Position numbers and translations under genes: made by a program
The notes under the pieces: generated by a model
What the model was told of the DNA's origin: nothing
Database searches by the model: none
What the model saw: the letters and a program-made list of their open reading frames with translations, nothing else
Assembly: GCA_964225175.1 (NCBI GenBank)
Contig: CAXQNK010000132.1
Coordinates: 1-64,000 of the forward strand
From: WTJD01 sp964225175
GTDB taxonomy: Bacteria; Pseudomonadota; Gammaproteobacteria; Xanthomonadales; SZUA-36
Direction of reading: 5' to 3'
Length of the DNA: 64,000 nt
In this document: one piece after another, positions 33,783 to 42,540 of the stretch
Numbering within the stretch: position 1 is the stretch's first letter
Layout: each line of letters opens with the position of its first letter

Positions 33783-34625
33783 TCAGGCGCGCTGCGCGCC
33801 CGAGGCCAATGCCGCAAATGCAGAATCCAACGCGGCAAAACGTGCGTCCACCGCTGGGCCACAATGCAGCATCTCGATGTGGGCAGGCATGGGATGTTCA
33901 TCGAGGCGCTTGGAGAATTCGTTTAACAATCCGCCCGACCAGCGCACCACCTTGACCGGAACCGGGACTGCCGCCAATCGATCTGCCCGTTCATTCAGGA
34001 ATGCAGCCCGATAGGCCCTAGCGTAATCCGGACCCGCGTCCAGATAGGCCATCGCGGTGGCGTGCACCAAGTCAAGCGGGGGTGAATCACCAGCCTCCCT
34101 ACCGAGATGTTCATACCACGGAAAACCCCGGAAAACGGCTGCGGCCATCGACCACACTGTTGCAAGGTGAGCACCATCGGCTCGCGGTGAGATGTCTGGA
34201 AAGTAATCCTCCATGATTCGTTCCACTTCATCGGCTTCGAAATGAGCAACATTCTCAAGGACCATGGCGCTGACGCGCTCAGGGTATGCCTTTGAAAATT
34301 CGATGGCGATCTGGGCGCCGGTCGCTGAACCATAGACAGCCGCCTGGCCAAGGCCCAGGGCATCGAGCAAAGCAGCCAGCCACGCCGTGTAACCCGCAAG
34401 CGAATCCGGAGGATCGGGCAAAGGGTCGGAACGGCCATAGCCCGGATTATCCGGGGCAAACACCTCGAGGTGACGACCCGCGCATTCGATCACGGGCTGC
34501 AGGAAGGCCGAGGACATTGGAGAGGGATGCAGCATCACGATTGGCACGCCGGAGCCCGCCCGGCGCAGGTGTGTCTGGGACACCCGATCCTCGAGGCTGA
34601 CATCGACGTAGCCCTTTCGGATCAT
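33783..34625 (-). CDS. Alpha/beta-hydrolase-fold protein, Ala at nucleophile position
   Basis: A 280-residue alpha/beta-hydrolase fold. The oxyanion HPSPMS (33-38) and DNPGYGRSDPLP (59-70) are normal. The nucleophile elbow reads YGSATGAQ, so in the G-x-Nuc-x-G pattern the nucleophile is Ala 101. No clear catalytic His motif is seen near the C-terminus. The relative at 47420 has His at the same place (GFHTG). It may be a lyase, dehydratase or binding protein. Its start overlaps the stop of the FAD oxidase gene by 4 bases; last gene of the four-gene operon from 38919. Confidence 0.85.
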   Translation of the reverse strand: MIRKGYVDVSLEDRVSQTHLRRAGSGVPIVMLHPSPMSSAFLQPVIECAGRHLEVFAPDNPGYGRSDPLPDPPDSLAGYTAWLAALLDALGLGQAAVYGSATGAQIAIEFSKAYPERVSAMVLENVAHFEADEVERIMEDYFPDISPRADGAHLATVWSMAAAVFRGFPWYEHLGREAGDSPPLDLVHATAMAYLDAGPDYARAYRAAFLNERADRLAAVPVPVKVVRWSGGLLNEFSKRLDEHPMPAHIEMLHCGPAVDARFAALDSAFAALASGAQRA

Positions 34626-36184
34626 AGCCCGAGACAGCCCGGGTTCATCCTGTTTTCAGGATCAAGCTGCAGTTTCAAAGCCCGCATCAACTCAAGCGCC
34701 TCGGGCTTGATCCCGGTTCCATAGTGATACGATTTACCGACCTGCAAATGAACGGCCCCCAGATCACGAAACACGTCGGACAGCATGTCTTTCACCGCCG
34801 TGACCTTGGCCCGCGCTTCAGGGTGGGCTTCGCGAAGCCTGAGTCGCTTGAGGTGTTCTGGTTCTACGCTGCGCCGATGCATTTCCTCGAGATTGTCTGG
34901 CCAGAAGAACACAGGTTCTACGACGAAACAACTTGAACCCACCGTGGCGAGGAGGTATCCGGTATGAATCCCCAGGCGCTCGAAGTCCTCTCGCTCCTGC
35001 GCAAAAACCGCCTCGACCCGGTCAATGGTCGACTGGGCGCAGGAATGCGGCACAAGCGCGTGAACCGGCACCCAGCGCTCCCCATCGGGACCCAGCATGT
35101 TGTTCACGGGCCCGAAAGGATTGGCGCGTAACAGTTTCGGGATGCTTTCAGGTATTTCACGCCCACCCATTTGCTTTACGATTTCCAACGCTTGCGCACG
35201 CGCCAATTGCGCCGCATCGTCTGTGCGCTCCTCGCAGATGACATGGAAAGACCACAGGACGTCGTCCATGAACCGGCGGCCAGCAGCCGCAGCCTTCGCA
35301 CCTTCCTTGAGGGCTTTACCCACGCCGCCCGCCGATTTGAGCAGGCCCGCGAACTGGCTGGCATCCCGGGCCAGGCTCTCTCTTTTCATGCGTTGCTGCT
35401 GGAGGTATGGATCGAAACCAAAACATTCTGACGCCAGGTCCTGGCGTGCAATCTCACACATCGCGGCGGTCATGCCTGCATAGCTGTCAAAAGCGAAAGA
35501 GCCATACGCCTGGCTTGCTTTTGCCGGTAAAAGACGCAAGGTCGCCGTGGCCTTGACGCCGAGCGCACCGCCATCGCCGGTGAACAGCCCGGTAAGATCT
35601 GGTCCGAAATGACGGAAAAACGGCGCGGCATTTGACTGCACGGCCGAACCCGTAGTCAGAATGCGGCCATTGGCGAGCACAACTTCAAGGCCAATGACCG
35701 AATCGGCGGCAGTCCCATGGCGGCCCGACCCCCAGAAAATGCTGTTCTGGGACAAACCGCCCCCCACGGTGGCATAACGACCCGAAAGGGTACCCCAGTA
35801 GGGTGTTCGCAAACCTTCCCGACCCAGCTGCTCATGCAGGTCCTGCCACGTCACGCCGGTCTCCACCTTCACATACATGTCATCCGGGTTGATCTCCAGA
35901 ACCCGGTTCATGCGGCTCATGTCCAGCAGCATGGCGCCCGCCTCTTCGGGCACATACCCACGGGTGTACGACATGCCTCCGCCGCGCGGCACCACGGCCA
36001 TTCCACGACGCACAGCGGCTCCGACCACGGCTGCCAATTCCGTCGTGTCGGCTGGTGATACCACGATGGAGGCGGGTTGCGCGCGCGTGAATACATCCTG
36101 GGCAAAATAATCACACTCCACCGCGTCGGTGGTAAAGCGATCGGCACTGACCAGCGTTTCCAGTTCCTGTACGAAATCGTTCAT
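34622..36184 (-). CDS. FAD-linked oxidase (VAO/GlcD-like, PCMH-type)
   Basis: A 520-residue flavoprotein with the PCMH-type FAD domain: IVVSPADTTELAAVV, then VVPRGGGMSYTRGY and the central LSGRYATVGGGLSQNS and VVLANGRILTTG segments, ending in the RMNPGCLGL tail. The fold includes vanillyl-alcohol oxidase, 4-cresol dehydrogenase and D-lactate/glycolate oxidases, which take a hydride from an alcohol or phenolic substrate. The length fits the cresol/eugenol-oxidase type better than lactate dehydrogenases. Four-base overlaps on both sides couple it to the hydrolase (33783) and aldehyde dehydrogenase (36181). It probably oxidises an alcohol to the aldehyde taken by that dehydrogenase (inference). 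Confidence 0.88.
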   Translation of the reverse strand: MNDFVQELETLVSADRFTTDAVECDYFAQDVFTRAQPASIVVSPADTTELAAVVGAAVRRGMAVVPRGGGMSYTRGYVPEEAGAMLLDMSRMNRVLEINPDDMYVKVETGVTWQDLHEQLGREGLRTPYWGTLSGRYATVGGGLSQNSIFWGSGRHGTAADSVIGLEVVLANGRILTTGSAVQSNAAPFFRHFGPDLTGLFTGDGGALGVKATATLRLLPAKASQAYGSFAFDSYAGMTAAMCEIARQDLASECFGFDPYLQQQRMKRESLARDASQFAGLLKSAGGVGKALKEGAKAAAAGRRFMDDVLWSFHVICEERTDDAAQLARAQALEIVKQMGGREIPESIPKLLRANPFGPVNNMLGPDGERWVPVHALVPHSCAQSTIDRVEAVFAQEREDFERLGIHTGYLLATVGSSCFVVEPVFFWPDNLEEMHRRSVEPEHLKRLRLREAHPEARAKVTAVKDMLSDVFRDLGAVHLQVGKSYHYGTGIKPEALELMRALKLQLDPENRMNPGCLGL

Positions 36185-37710
36185 TGTTCCATCCCAAGCC
36201 TCTTGATAGGAGCAGGTCCGCGGGGCACAATCGTTGCCTTCTCCTCAGTATAGAAATCTGCGCATTGCCTCGGGCCATCCCGTCCGATACCCGATTGCTT
36301 GAAGCCGCCGAAGGGCGCGCGCAGATCACGCACCAGCGGCGTGTTAATCCAAATCGTGCCAGCCCGAATTTCGCTTTGCAGCTTCAGGGACAGCGGCAGA
36401 CTGGAAGTCCAAGCATACGCCACCAGGCCGAATCGAGAGTCGTTGGCGATGTGGATGGCTTCCTCCGGATCATCAAATACCTGGATGCTTGCAAAAGGAC
36501 CGAAGACTTCCTCCTGGCAAATTCGAAGCCGGTTACTCTCCACCAGAACTGCGGTCGGAGATACGTAAAAGCCACACTCAAACCCTTCGGCTGGCCCGCC
36601 ACCCACCAGGATGTCTGCACCTTCCTCCCTCGCGAGATCCATGTACGCGAGGACCCGGTCGCGGTGTGCAGCGAAAGCCAATGGCCCGACTTCCGTCGCC
36701 GGATCCAGCGGGTGCCCCACCCTGAGGCGCCCGGTTCGGGCCACGAAGGCGTCTATGAACCGATCAGCAATCGCACGCTGAACGAGAATCCTGGAGCCCG
36801 CGATACAGATCTGCCCGTTATTGCTGAATATATTTACGAGCGAGCCGTCTATCGCTCGCTCGATGTCAGCATCTTCGAACACGATGTTGGCCGATTTTCC
36901 ACCCAGCTCGAAATGAACGGGTGTCAGCTGACGAGCGGCGGTTTCCATGATGCTCCGCGCCGTCGCCGTGCCACCGGTAAAAGCGATTCGGTCAATGCCC
37001 GCATGTCCCACCAGGGCGTTGCCGGTGAACGGACCCCGACCGTTCACGACATTGACCACACCAGGAGGCACACCGGCCTGCTCCATGAGTTCGACCAGCC
37101 GCAGCAGCGAGAGTGGCGTGTACTCGGATGGTTTGCTGACACAGGTGTTGCCAAAAGCGATACACGAGGCAATCTGCATGCTGGCGAGCGCAAGTGGCGC
37201 GTTCCATGGCGCCAGCAGCGCCGCAACTCCGGCAGGTTCTCGCGTCACCGTGGTCAGGAAGGGACTTTCCTGCTCGAATGTCTCCCCCGCCATCTGCCCG
37301 ATATAGTCCGCAAAGAACTGGAAATTCTGGGCGGCTCGGGGAATCTGACGGCTGGCGAGATGCGCGGCCGGAAGACCGGCGCAGAGCGTTTCCAGCAATG
37401 CCAACTCATCCTGGTGCGCCCGGACCAGTCGGGCGGCTTCCCGCATGACGGCCTGGCGCTGCGCGACTGGCCAACCTGACCAGTCGCCCCGATCAAAGGT
37501 CTGCCGCGCATTGACCACTGCGGCATCCACCGTTGCTTCGTCGCTTTCCTGGACCGAGCATACGAGTTCCTCGGTCGCAGGGTTGATCACAGGCAAGCGC
37601 TCAGCGCTTTCGTCAATGGGACAGTGAGCGCCGCCCACCCGCGCCGTCACCCGTTCCTGAACACTGGCGCCGAGCGCCGCCAGCGCGGCATTGAAGTCCA
37701 ACTCATTCAT
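36181..37710 (-). CDS. NAD(P)-dependent aldehyde dehydrogenase
   Basis: A 509-residue aldehyde dehydrogenase with the classic residue numbering: Glu 268 (ELGGKSANIVF) and catalytic Cys 302 (NNGQICIAGSR). The Rossmann NAD site shows as IAFTGGTATARSIM; the cap includes QEEVFGPFASIQVF. It oxidises an aldehyde to the acid. Second gene of the operon from 38919; it overlaps the FAD oxidase gene by 4 bases and starts 3 bases after the monooxygenase stop. Order of action is probably monooxygenase, oxidase, then aldehyde dehydrogenase, but the aldehyde cannot be named. Confidence 0.93.
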   Translation of the reverse strand: MNELDFNAALAALGASVQERVTARVGGAHCPIDESAERLPVINPATEELVCSVQESDEATVDAAVVNARQTFDRGDWSGWPVAQRQAVMREAARLVRAHQDELALLETLCAGLPAAHLASRQIPRAAQNFQFFADYIGQMAGETFEQESPFLTTVTREPAGVAALLAPWNAPLALASMQIASCIAFGNTCVSKPSEYTPLSLLRLVELMEQAGVPPGVVNVVNGRGPFTGNALVGHAGIDRIAFTGGTATARSIMETAARQLTPVHFELGGKSANIVFEDADIERAIDGSLVNIFSNNGQICIAGSRILVQRAIADRFIDAFVARTGRLRVGHPLDPATEVGPLAFAAHRDRVLAYMDLAREEGADILVGGGPAEGFECGFYVSPTAVLVESNRLRICQEEVFGPFASIQVFDDPEEAIHIANDSRFGLVAYAWTSSLPLSLKLQSEIRAGTIWINTPLVRDLRAPFGGFKQSGIGRDGPRQCADFYTEEKATIVPRGPAPIKRLGMEQ

Positions 37711-37713
37711 GGC

Positions 37714-38919
37714 TTACTGAATCTCCCGCTCCCGAGCACGCGAATGAATCATAGACGAACGCATCAGGAAATCCCGCATCCGCTGATCATCCTGGGTAAT
37801 GGCCTTGAGTTCGCTCCAGATTGTCTCCCGCTTGCCTTCATCCGTCTCCCTGTGACGCTGATAATTTCTCGAGGAAAGACGCTGAACTTCCTCCTGCGCG
37901 ATGGTCCGTCGTCTGCGATCGTAGCGCTCGAGCAGCGATTCTTCACCCCCGGCCAGCACAGCCAACAAATGTTCGACCAGGCTGACGGCATCATGCAAGC
38001 CGCTGTTCATGCCCATACCACCGGCCGGACTGTTCAGATGAGCCGCATCGCCCGCAAACATGATACGTCCCAACCGGAAACTTTCCAGGCAACGCTGATG
38101 CAGGGTGTAATGATTCAACTGCAGGATAGGCACCGCGCCCACATCGGGAAACACGCTATGCAGTTTTGCGAGCGCCACGGACTCATCAAGCTCATGCTCA
38201 ATGGAGGCATCGATTTGAGGCGAATAAGTGAAGCGCCACAGATCACGAATCTGCATCAGGCTGTAATGAGCATCGCGGGTCCAGACATAATTCACACCCA
38301 ACAATTCGGGGACATGCTGTTCGAGGGGATACCTGATGACCATGGTGATCGAAGTTTTCGGGAATACGGTTCCGGAAAATGGCAGGTTCAGCGAATTTCT
38401 CACGCTGCTGTGCGCCCCGTCAGCCCCGATCAGCCAGGGGGTGTCGAGGGTTTCCTCGCCACCCTCATGGCGGACCGAGACGCGAACACCCGACTCATAC
38501 GGTTCAACGTCGGTAACCGCCCAACCCAGGCGTAAATCGAACAGGGGCTCGGACTCTGCACAAGCCGCGATGAGCCGTGTGAGGTGAAACTGTTCACACT
38601 GCAAGCGATAGGTGTGGCGGGTGATATCCTGCAGAATCGAGAGGTCGAAAACAGCCCGCTCGCCGGTCTCATGAACCATGTACTGCCAACGGGTCGCCGT
38701 GGACCCAAGCGCGATTAATGGATCGGCAAGGCCGACTTCGTCCAGGATGTCGAGCGTCGCTGAATGAAAAGTGGAGGCTCGCATGTCCTCCTGAATCACC
38801 TCGGCGCTTTCCAGCAGGATCACCGGCTGCCCGGCCCGGGCCAGCAACAGTGCACTGAGCATCCCCACCGGGCCACCGCCGGCGACAATAATGGGGCTCT
38901 CTGGACTGGCTTTCGGCAT
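37714..38919 (-). CDS. FAD-dependent aromatic-ring monooxygenase-like protein
   Basis: A 401-residue class A flavoprotein hydroxylase of the p-hydroxybenzoate-hydroxylase fold: dinucleotide-binding GGGPVGM (14-19), the DG-type GADGAHSSVRN segment in the middle, and GDAAHLNSPAGGMGMN binding FAD ribityl. Members hydroxylate phenols, salicylate, hydroxynicotinate and other ring acids with NAD(P)H and oxygen. First gene of the four-gene minus-strand operon to 33783. The divergent gene at 38996 is maleate-isomerase-like; such genes occur together in pyridine and gentisate-type ring degradation. The shared operator is at 38950. Confidence 0.9.
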   Translation of the reverse strand: MPKASPESPIIVAGGGPVGMLSALLLARAGQPVILLESAEVIQEDMRASTFHSATLDILDEVGLADPLIALGSTATRWQYMVHETGERAVFDLSILQDITRHTYRLQCEQFHLTRLIAACAESEPLFDLRLGWAVTDVEPYESGVRVSVRHEGGEETLDTPWLIGADGAHSSVRNSLNLPFSGTVFPKTSITMVIRYPLEQHVPELLGVNYVWTRDAHYSLMQIRDLWRFTYSPQIDASIEHELDESVALAKLHSVFPDVGAVPILQLNHYTLHQRCLESFRLGRIMFAGDAAHLNSPAGGMGMNSGLHDAVSLVEHLLAVLAGGEESLLERYDRRRRTIAQEEVQRLSSRNYQRHRETDEGKRETIWSELKAITQDDQRMRDFLMRSSMIHSRAREREIQ

Positions 38920-38949
38920 GGGCGGGAACGGCCTGAATTATCACCGGAT

Positions 38950-38967
38950 TAGTATATCATTCAGTCT
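38950..38967. promoter_or_regulatory. Operator-like TAGTAT-ATCATT-CAGTCT
   Basis: The left half and centre match the 18-bp family (TATATCATT); the right half is poor. It sits between the divergent monooxygenase operon (38919) and the maleate-isomerase-like gene (38996), 31 and 29 bases from the two starts. Confidence 0.45.
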
Positions 38968-38995
38968 GTGCATGACATGGCAAACGGAATAGAAA

Positions 38996-39760
38996 ATGAA
39001 CCAACGGGAGTACGGGCGTAGAGGACGTATTGGCCTGGTTACGCCGCAGGCCAACCCAACGGCAGAGCCCGAGATAAGCCTGCTGCTGCCCGACGGTGTA
39101 TCTCTGCTCAGCGCGCGCTGCACAAGCCGCGGCGAGCCGGAACAGAGATTCCTGAACTACTTCCGGGAACTTGATTCAACCCTGGGGCGTTTCGATGCTT
39201 TGCGTTTCGACGCGCTCGGATTCGCCTGCACCGCGTCCAGCTACCTGCTCAAACCCGGCGAGGAAGTCACAGGTTGTCAGCAACTCACCCGGCAGTTCGG
39301 TTATCCGGTGCTGACAGCGGCGATGGCCATCGAGGCGGCACTGAAACATCTGGGCGCGACCCGGATTGCACTGGCGTGCCCTTACCCTCAATGGCTCCTC
39401 GAGCGCTCCGCACACTGGTGGCGTGGGCGGGGCTTCGAAGTAACCCAGACATTTTCCGCCCAGGCAGACATGGAGGATACGCGCGCCATTTACGAGCTGA
39501 GCGTCGACCCGATACTCAAGCAACTGCTGGAAACATTCCCAGACTCCGATGCCGATGTGATCGTGATCACCGGGACCGGAATGCCGGGCTTGCGACTGGT
39601 CAGGGAACTGAGCGCCGCAACGGGCCGACCCGTGCTCAATTCTAACCTCTGCCTGGCCTGGCAGTGTTTGCAGGCCGCTGGCATCGAGCCAGGCAACAGA
39701 TCACCCGAACCGGGATATCCGCTGCTCGGAGGTTGGCATAATGCGCTCGCCAGGTTATGA
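38996..39760 (+). CDS. Maleate-isomerase/Asp-Glu-racemase-like protein
   Basis: A 254-residue protein of the maleate cis-trans isomerase / arylmalonate decarboxylase fold. RGRIGLVTPQANPTAEPEI and GFACTASSYL (Cys 78) match the N-terminal half, but the second catalytic Cys, expected in a segment like ISCTNLRT, is replaced: ITGTGMPGL with Gly 193. Classic maleate isomerase needs both Cys. Either this is a one-Cys enzyme, such as a decarboxylase of changed geometry, or another Cys (219) helps. It is a single-gene unit divergent from the flavin monooxygenase operon; it converges on 39827. It may isomerise or decarboxylate an acid from ring cleavage. Confidence 0.82.
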   Translation: MNQREYGRRGRIGLVTPQANPTAEPEISLLLPDGVSLLSARCTSRGEPEQRFLNYFRELDSTLGRFDALRFDALGFACTASSYLLKPGEEVTGCQQLTRQFGYPVLTAAMAIEAALKHLGATRIALACPYPQWLLERSAHWWRGRGFEVTQTFSAQADMEDTRAIYELSVDPILKQLLETFPDSDADVIVITGTGMPGLRLVRELSAATGRPVLNSNLCLAWQCLQAAGIEPGNRSPEPGYPLLGGWHNALARL

Positions 39761-39826
39761 CGATGAATTGACGTCCTGCCGCTCGTCACAGCTGACCAGA
39801 CCGTCAGGACGCGGCACCTGCAGTAC

Positions 39827-40684
39827 TCATCCACCCGCCGCGTCTGACTGGCCCATGAGCTCCTCTCTCCAGTTCGCGAGATTCAATTCAATGGCGGCGA
39901 ACCCGCCAATCCAGAGCAGCTGGTCCCAACAATAAACCCAGTGGCCGTGATAAGCCCAAAAGGCGGCGTCCACGAGCAGAACGCTGTAGAAAACCGATTT
40001 AGCCACCTTCAGCGCGCGCATGGTCGCACCTCGGGTCACACCACGCTCCTGTAGACGAACCATGATTTCGATCGTCAGGACCACGAGTAACCAGCTGATC
40101 GCATCCCACAGGTCGACGTAGCCCATCCGCTTCTCCAACCGCAAACCCGCGGCATCGGTAAAGACAGGGCTGTTCGGAATGGCATAAAAGGTAGTGGCCT
40201 CCGACAATTTTGAACAGTTGCTGGCGGTTATGGCAGTGTATTCCAGGTTAAAGACATAACTGGCGTTGGTCGCCTGGATATCACACAAGGTATGGATGGG
40301 TGCCGGATCAGACACGGACCGCAATTCCAGGAATGCCTGGCTGTAGGCAAATACCGTGTGCGCCAGCAAGATCATGCACAGAAAACGCACGCCGTGTACA
40401 ACTTTCGACATGCGCGATGTCCATTTCTCATCCTCGAGAATGTACGTCTCCAATTCGAACATGAACAGCAGAATGAACCATCCCAGCTCATCGATGCTGG
40501 TCGCAAATGCACCAGCCCATTGCAGAACTGAAGCGGCCTCTGGAAGAGACAGGCTGGCTCTGTGCCAGTCTTCGAGGATGTAATAAGCAAAATTGACCAG
40601 CAGCAGGCTATATACGGTCCATTTGACGACCTGCTGGACGTTCAGGCTTGAGCCTGGTTGCTCAGTCTGGACAGAGGTGCTCAT
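39827..40684 (-). CDS. Integral membrane protein of unknown function
   Basis: A 285-residue inner-membrane protein with about six helices (near residues 22-38, 55-80, 95-118, 195-212, 228-250 and 255-272) and a soluble loop between helices 3 and 4 holding three Cys (CDIQATNASY, ASNCSKL). Family not recognised; the layout resembles voltage-sensor-like or small channel proteins but no charged repeat is seen. It is the last gene of the operon from 43985, 29 bases after the symporter gene, so a transport or sensing role in the amine-oxidase module is plausible. Confidence 0.75.
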   Translation of the reverse strand: MSTSVQTEQPGSSLNVQQVVKWTVYSLLLVNFAYYILEDWHRASLSLPEAASVLQWAGAFATSIDELGWFILLFMFELETYILEDEKWTSRMSKVVHGVRFLCMILLAHTVFAYSQAFLELRSVSDPAPIHTLCDIQATNASYVFNLEYTAITASNCSKLSEATTFYAIPNSPVFTDAAGLRLEKRMGYVDLWDAISWLLVVLTIEIMVRLQERGVTRGATMRALKVAKSVFYSVLLVDAAFWAYHGHWVYCWDQLLWIGGFAAIELNLANWREELMGQSDAAGG

Positions 40685-40713
40685 GGGTCAGTCGGCCTGT
40701 GCAAGCCCTATCC

Positions 40714-42129
40714 TCATGTGCTCGTCCGCGCCCTGGAGAACATCAGGATCAATATGCCGCTCATAAATGGCACGAGCCGCTCCAGGATGTCGCCCGGGGT
40801 ATTAGGCAAACTGTAAAAAAGCACGGCCAGCCCAAACCCACTGAGGATGGCCAGGCAGACTCCACCGGGGCGCAGCGCCACGCCAGCAAGCCTGAAAAAC
40901 AGCGTGGGTCCGAAAGCTGATCCCAGTGCAATCCAGGCAAAAAGCACGCGGCTGAAGATTTTTTCGGGCAGCAGGATTGCGACCGCGATTGCAATAATGA
41001 CCAGGCCGACGATGGTGAGCCGGGAAACCAGCAATTTGCGGGCCGGGCTTTGCCCGCCCAGGCCAAGATCATGCGCTATAGCGGATGCAGCCACCAGCAG
41101 CTGACTGTCTGCTGTCGACATGATGGCCGAGAGCACAGCAGCCAGTAATACTGCCCCCAACATCGGGGCAAACAGGCTATCTGTCAGGATAAAAAATATG
41201 TTTTCCGGGTTCCCGACCAGTGGATGGAGTATGTGCCCCACCAGGCCAAGGAAACACATGCCGAGAAAAACGATCGCGTACCACACCATGGTGATGACGC
41301 GAGCCTGACGAAGGGCCCGCTCATCCCGCAGGGCCATGAACCGAACCAGGAGATGAGGTTGCCCGTAAGTGCCAAATCCGATACTCAGGCTACCGACGAT
41401 GACACCGATCGCCATCAGGCCCGCATTGCCCGCCGTCCAGCTCAGCTGCGCGGGGGAGCTGACTGCCCGAAGCCCCTCCAGAAAGCCACTTAATCCACCC
41501 ACTTCAATGAGTGCGACCACCGGCAGGAGAACCGCGGTGAAGGCCATCAGCAGACCCTGCAGCGTGTCGGTCACACTCACCGCCCAAAATCCGCCCAACA
41601 GGGTATAGATCATGATGATCAGAGCACCGATCACGATCGATTGCTCTATGGACAGGTCAAACGTGGTCGCAAAAGTATTGCCTGCGCCCTGGAACTGGGC
41701 CGCAACATAAAAAACAAAAGAAAAAATAATGATGACCGAAGCGCTGATCACGATGAATTGCCGCGCAGTCCCGGTACTGTCGTGGGCCAGAAAATCTGTC
41801 AGGGTCAAGTGATCGTGCTTGCGGCTGAACCTCATCAGTCGGCGCGCAATCCAGAACCAGGCCACCAACATACCAATGATCGAGCCACTGGCAATCCACA
41901 GCACGGATACCCCGAGGACATACGCAGCTCCACTGAGCCCCAGCAGGGTCCAGGCTGAAGAAGCACTCGACGAATAGCTGATTGCCGCCACCACGGGACC
42001 CAGCCCGCGACCGCCCAGAAAAAAGTCCTCCTCGCTCTGCGTTCGCGAGCGCGCCCAGAACCCGATAAGCACCAGCAGGGTTTTGTAGCTCACAAGGGTA
42101 ATGAGGACGATCGTGGCTTTGTCCATCAA
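40714..42129 (-). CDS. Sodium:solute symporter (SSS/PutP family)
   Basis: A 471-residue inner-membrane protein with about 13 helices. The EEDFFLGGRGLGPVVAAISY loop followed by SSSASSAWTLLGLSGAAY is the sodium/substrate helix of PutP-like carriers. It brings a small solute in with sodium. It follows the cytochrome gene by only 6 bases and belongs to the Tat amine-oxidase operon, so it probably imports the product made in the periplasm. It is a distant paralogue of the symporter at 3306. Substrate unknown. Confidence 0.92.
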   Translation of the reverse strand: MMDKATIVLITLVSYKTLLVLIGFWARSRTQSEEDFFLGGRGLGPVVAAISYSSSASSAWTLLGLSGAAYVLGVSVLWIASGSIIGMLVAWFWIARRLMRFSRKHDHLTLTDFLAHDSTGTARQFIVISASVIIIFSFVFYVAAQFQGAGNTFATTFDLSIEQSIVIGALIIMIYTLLGGFWAVSVTDTLQGLLMAFTAVLLPVVALIEVGGLSGFLEGLRAVSSPAQLSWTAGNAGLMAIGVIVGSLSIGFGTYGQPHLLVRFMALRDERALRQARVITMVWYAIVFLGMCFLGLVGHILHPLVGNPENIFFILTDSLFAPMLGAVLLAAVLSAIMSTADSQLLVAASAIAHDLGLGGQSPARKLLVSRLTIVGLVIIAIAVAILLPEKIFSRVLFAWIALGSAFGPTLFFRLAGVALRPGGVCLAILSGFGLAVLFYSLPNTPGDILERLVPFMSGILILMFSRARTST

Positions 42130-42135
42130 AATACC

Positions 42136-42540
42136 TTAGCGCGGCGCTGCGCTCGAGTCGATTACATACCGCGCCAGGCGCTGGCTCTCCTCAGCTGTAA
42201 GCACGTTGTGATAAACCATCCAGGTTCCCGGTACGAGACGACCCGATTCGAGAATAAACGCCAACAGACTGCCTTCATCCCAGACGATTCCGGAGCGCTT
42301 GAGCGCATTCGAATACGTGAAGCCCGGCCGACTCCCAGCCCTCTGACCCGTCAACCCATGGAGGTTTGGCCCCACCCGGTGGGCTGCGCCCGCCTGTAGC
42401 GAATGGCAGGACGCACAAGCCATGAACAACTGTTCACCGCTCAGGCTGCGCGGGGTTTTTTCCACGCCATCGGCACCCGCCTCTTTGGCCAGCGCGGAAG
42501 CATGCAGCATGGCTGCGAAGAGAAGGAGAAATGGTTTCAT
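42136..42540 (-). CDS. Periplasmic class I cytochrome c
   Basis: A 134-residue protein with a short signal peptide and one haem-c site, CASCH (42-46, haem-binding His 46). Met in GTWMVYH is a likely second axial ligand. The spacing around PNLHGLTGQRAGS is that of the small soluble cytochrome c family. Its start overlaps the stop of the amine oxidase gene by 4 bases. It probably accepts electrons from that periplasmic flavoprotein and hands them to the respiratory chain (inference). Confidence 0.9.
   Translation of the reverse strand: MKPFLLLFAAMLHASALAKEAGADGVEKTPRSLSGEQLFMACASCHSLQAGAAHRVGPNLHGLTGQRAGSRPGFTYSNALKRSGIVWDEGSLLAFILESGRLVPGTWMVYHNVLTAEESQRLARYVIDSSAAPR

Noticed and set aside
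36184..37479. A 431-codon open frame antisense to the aldehyde dehydrogenase gene
   Set aside because: The dehydrogenase with Glu 268 and Cys 302 is convincing; the antisense product has no recognisable domain.
39772..39811. Inverted repeat CGTCCTG...CAGGACG between convergent genes as a terminator
   Set aside because: The loop is about 26 bases and there is no T-tract.
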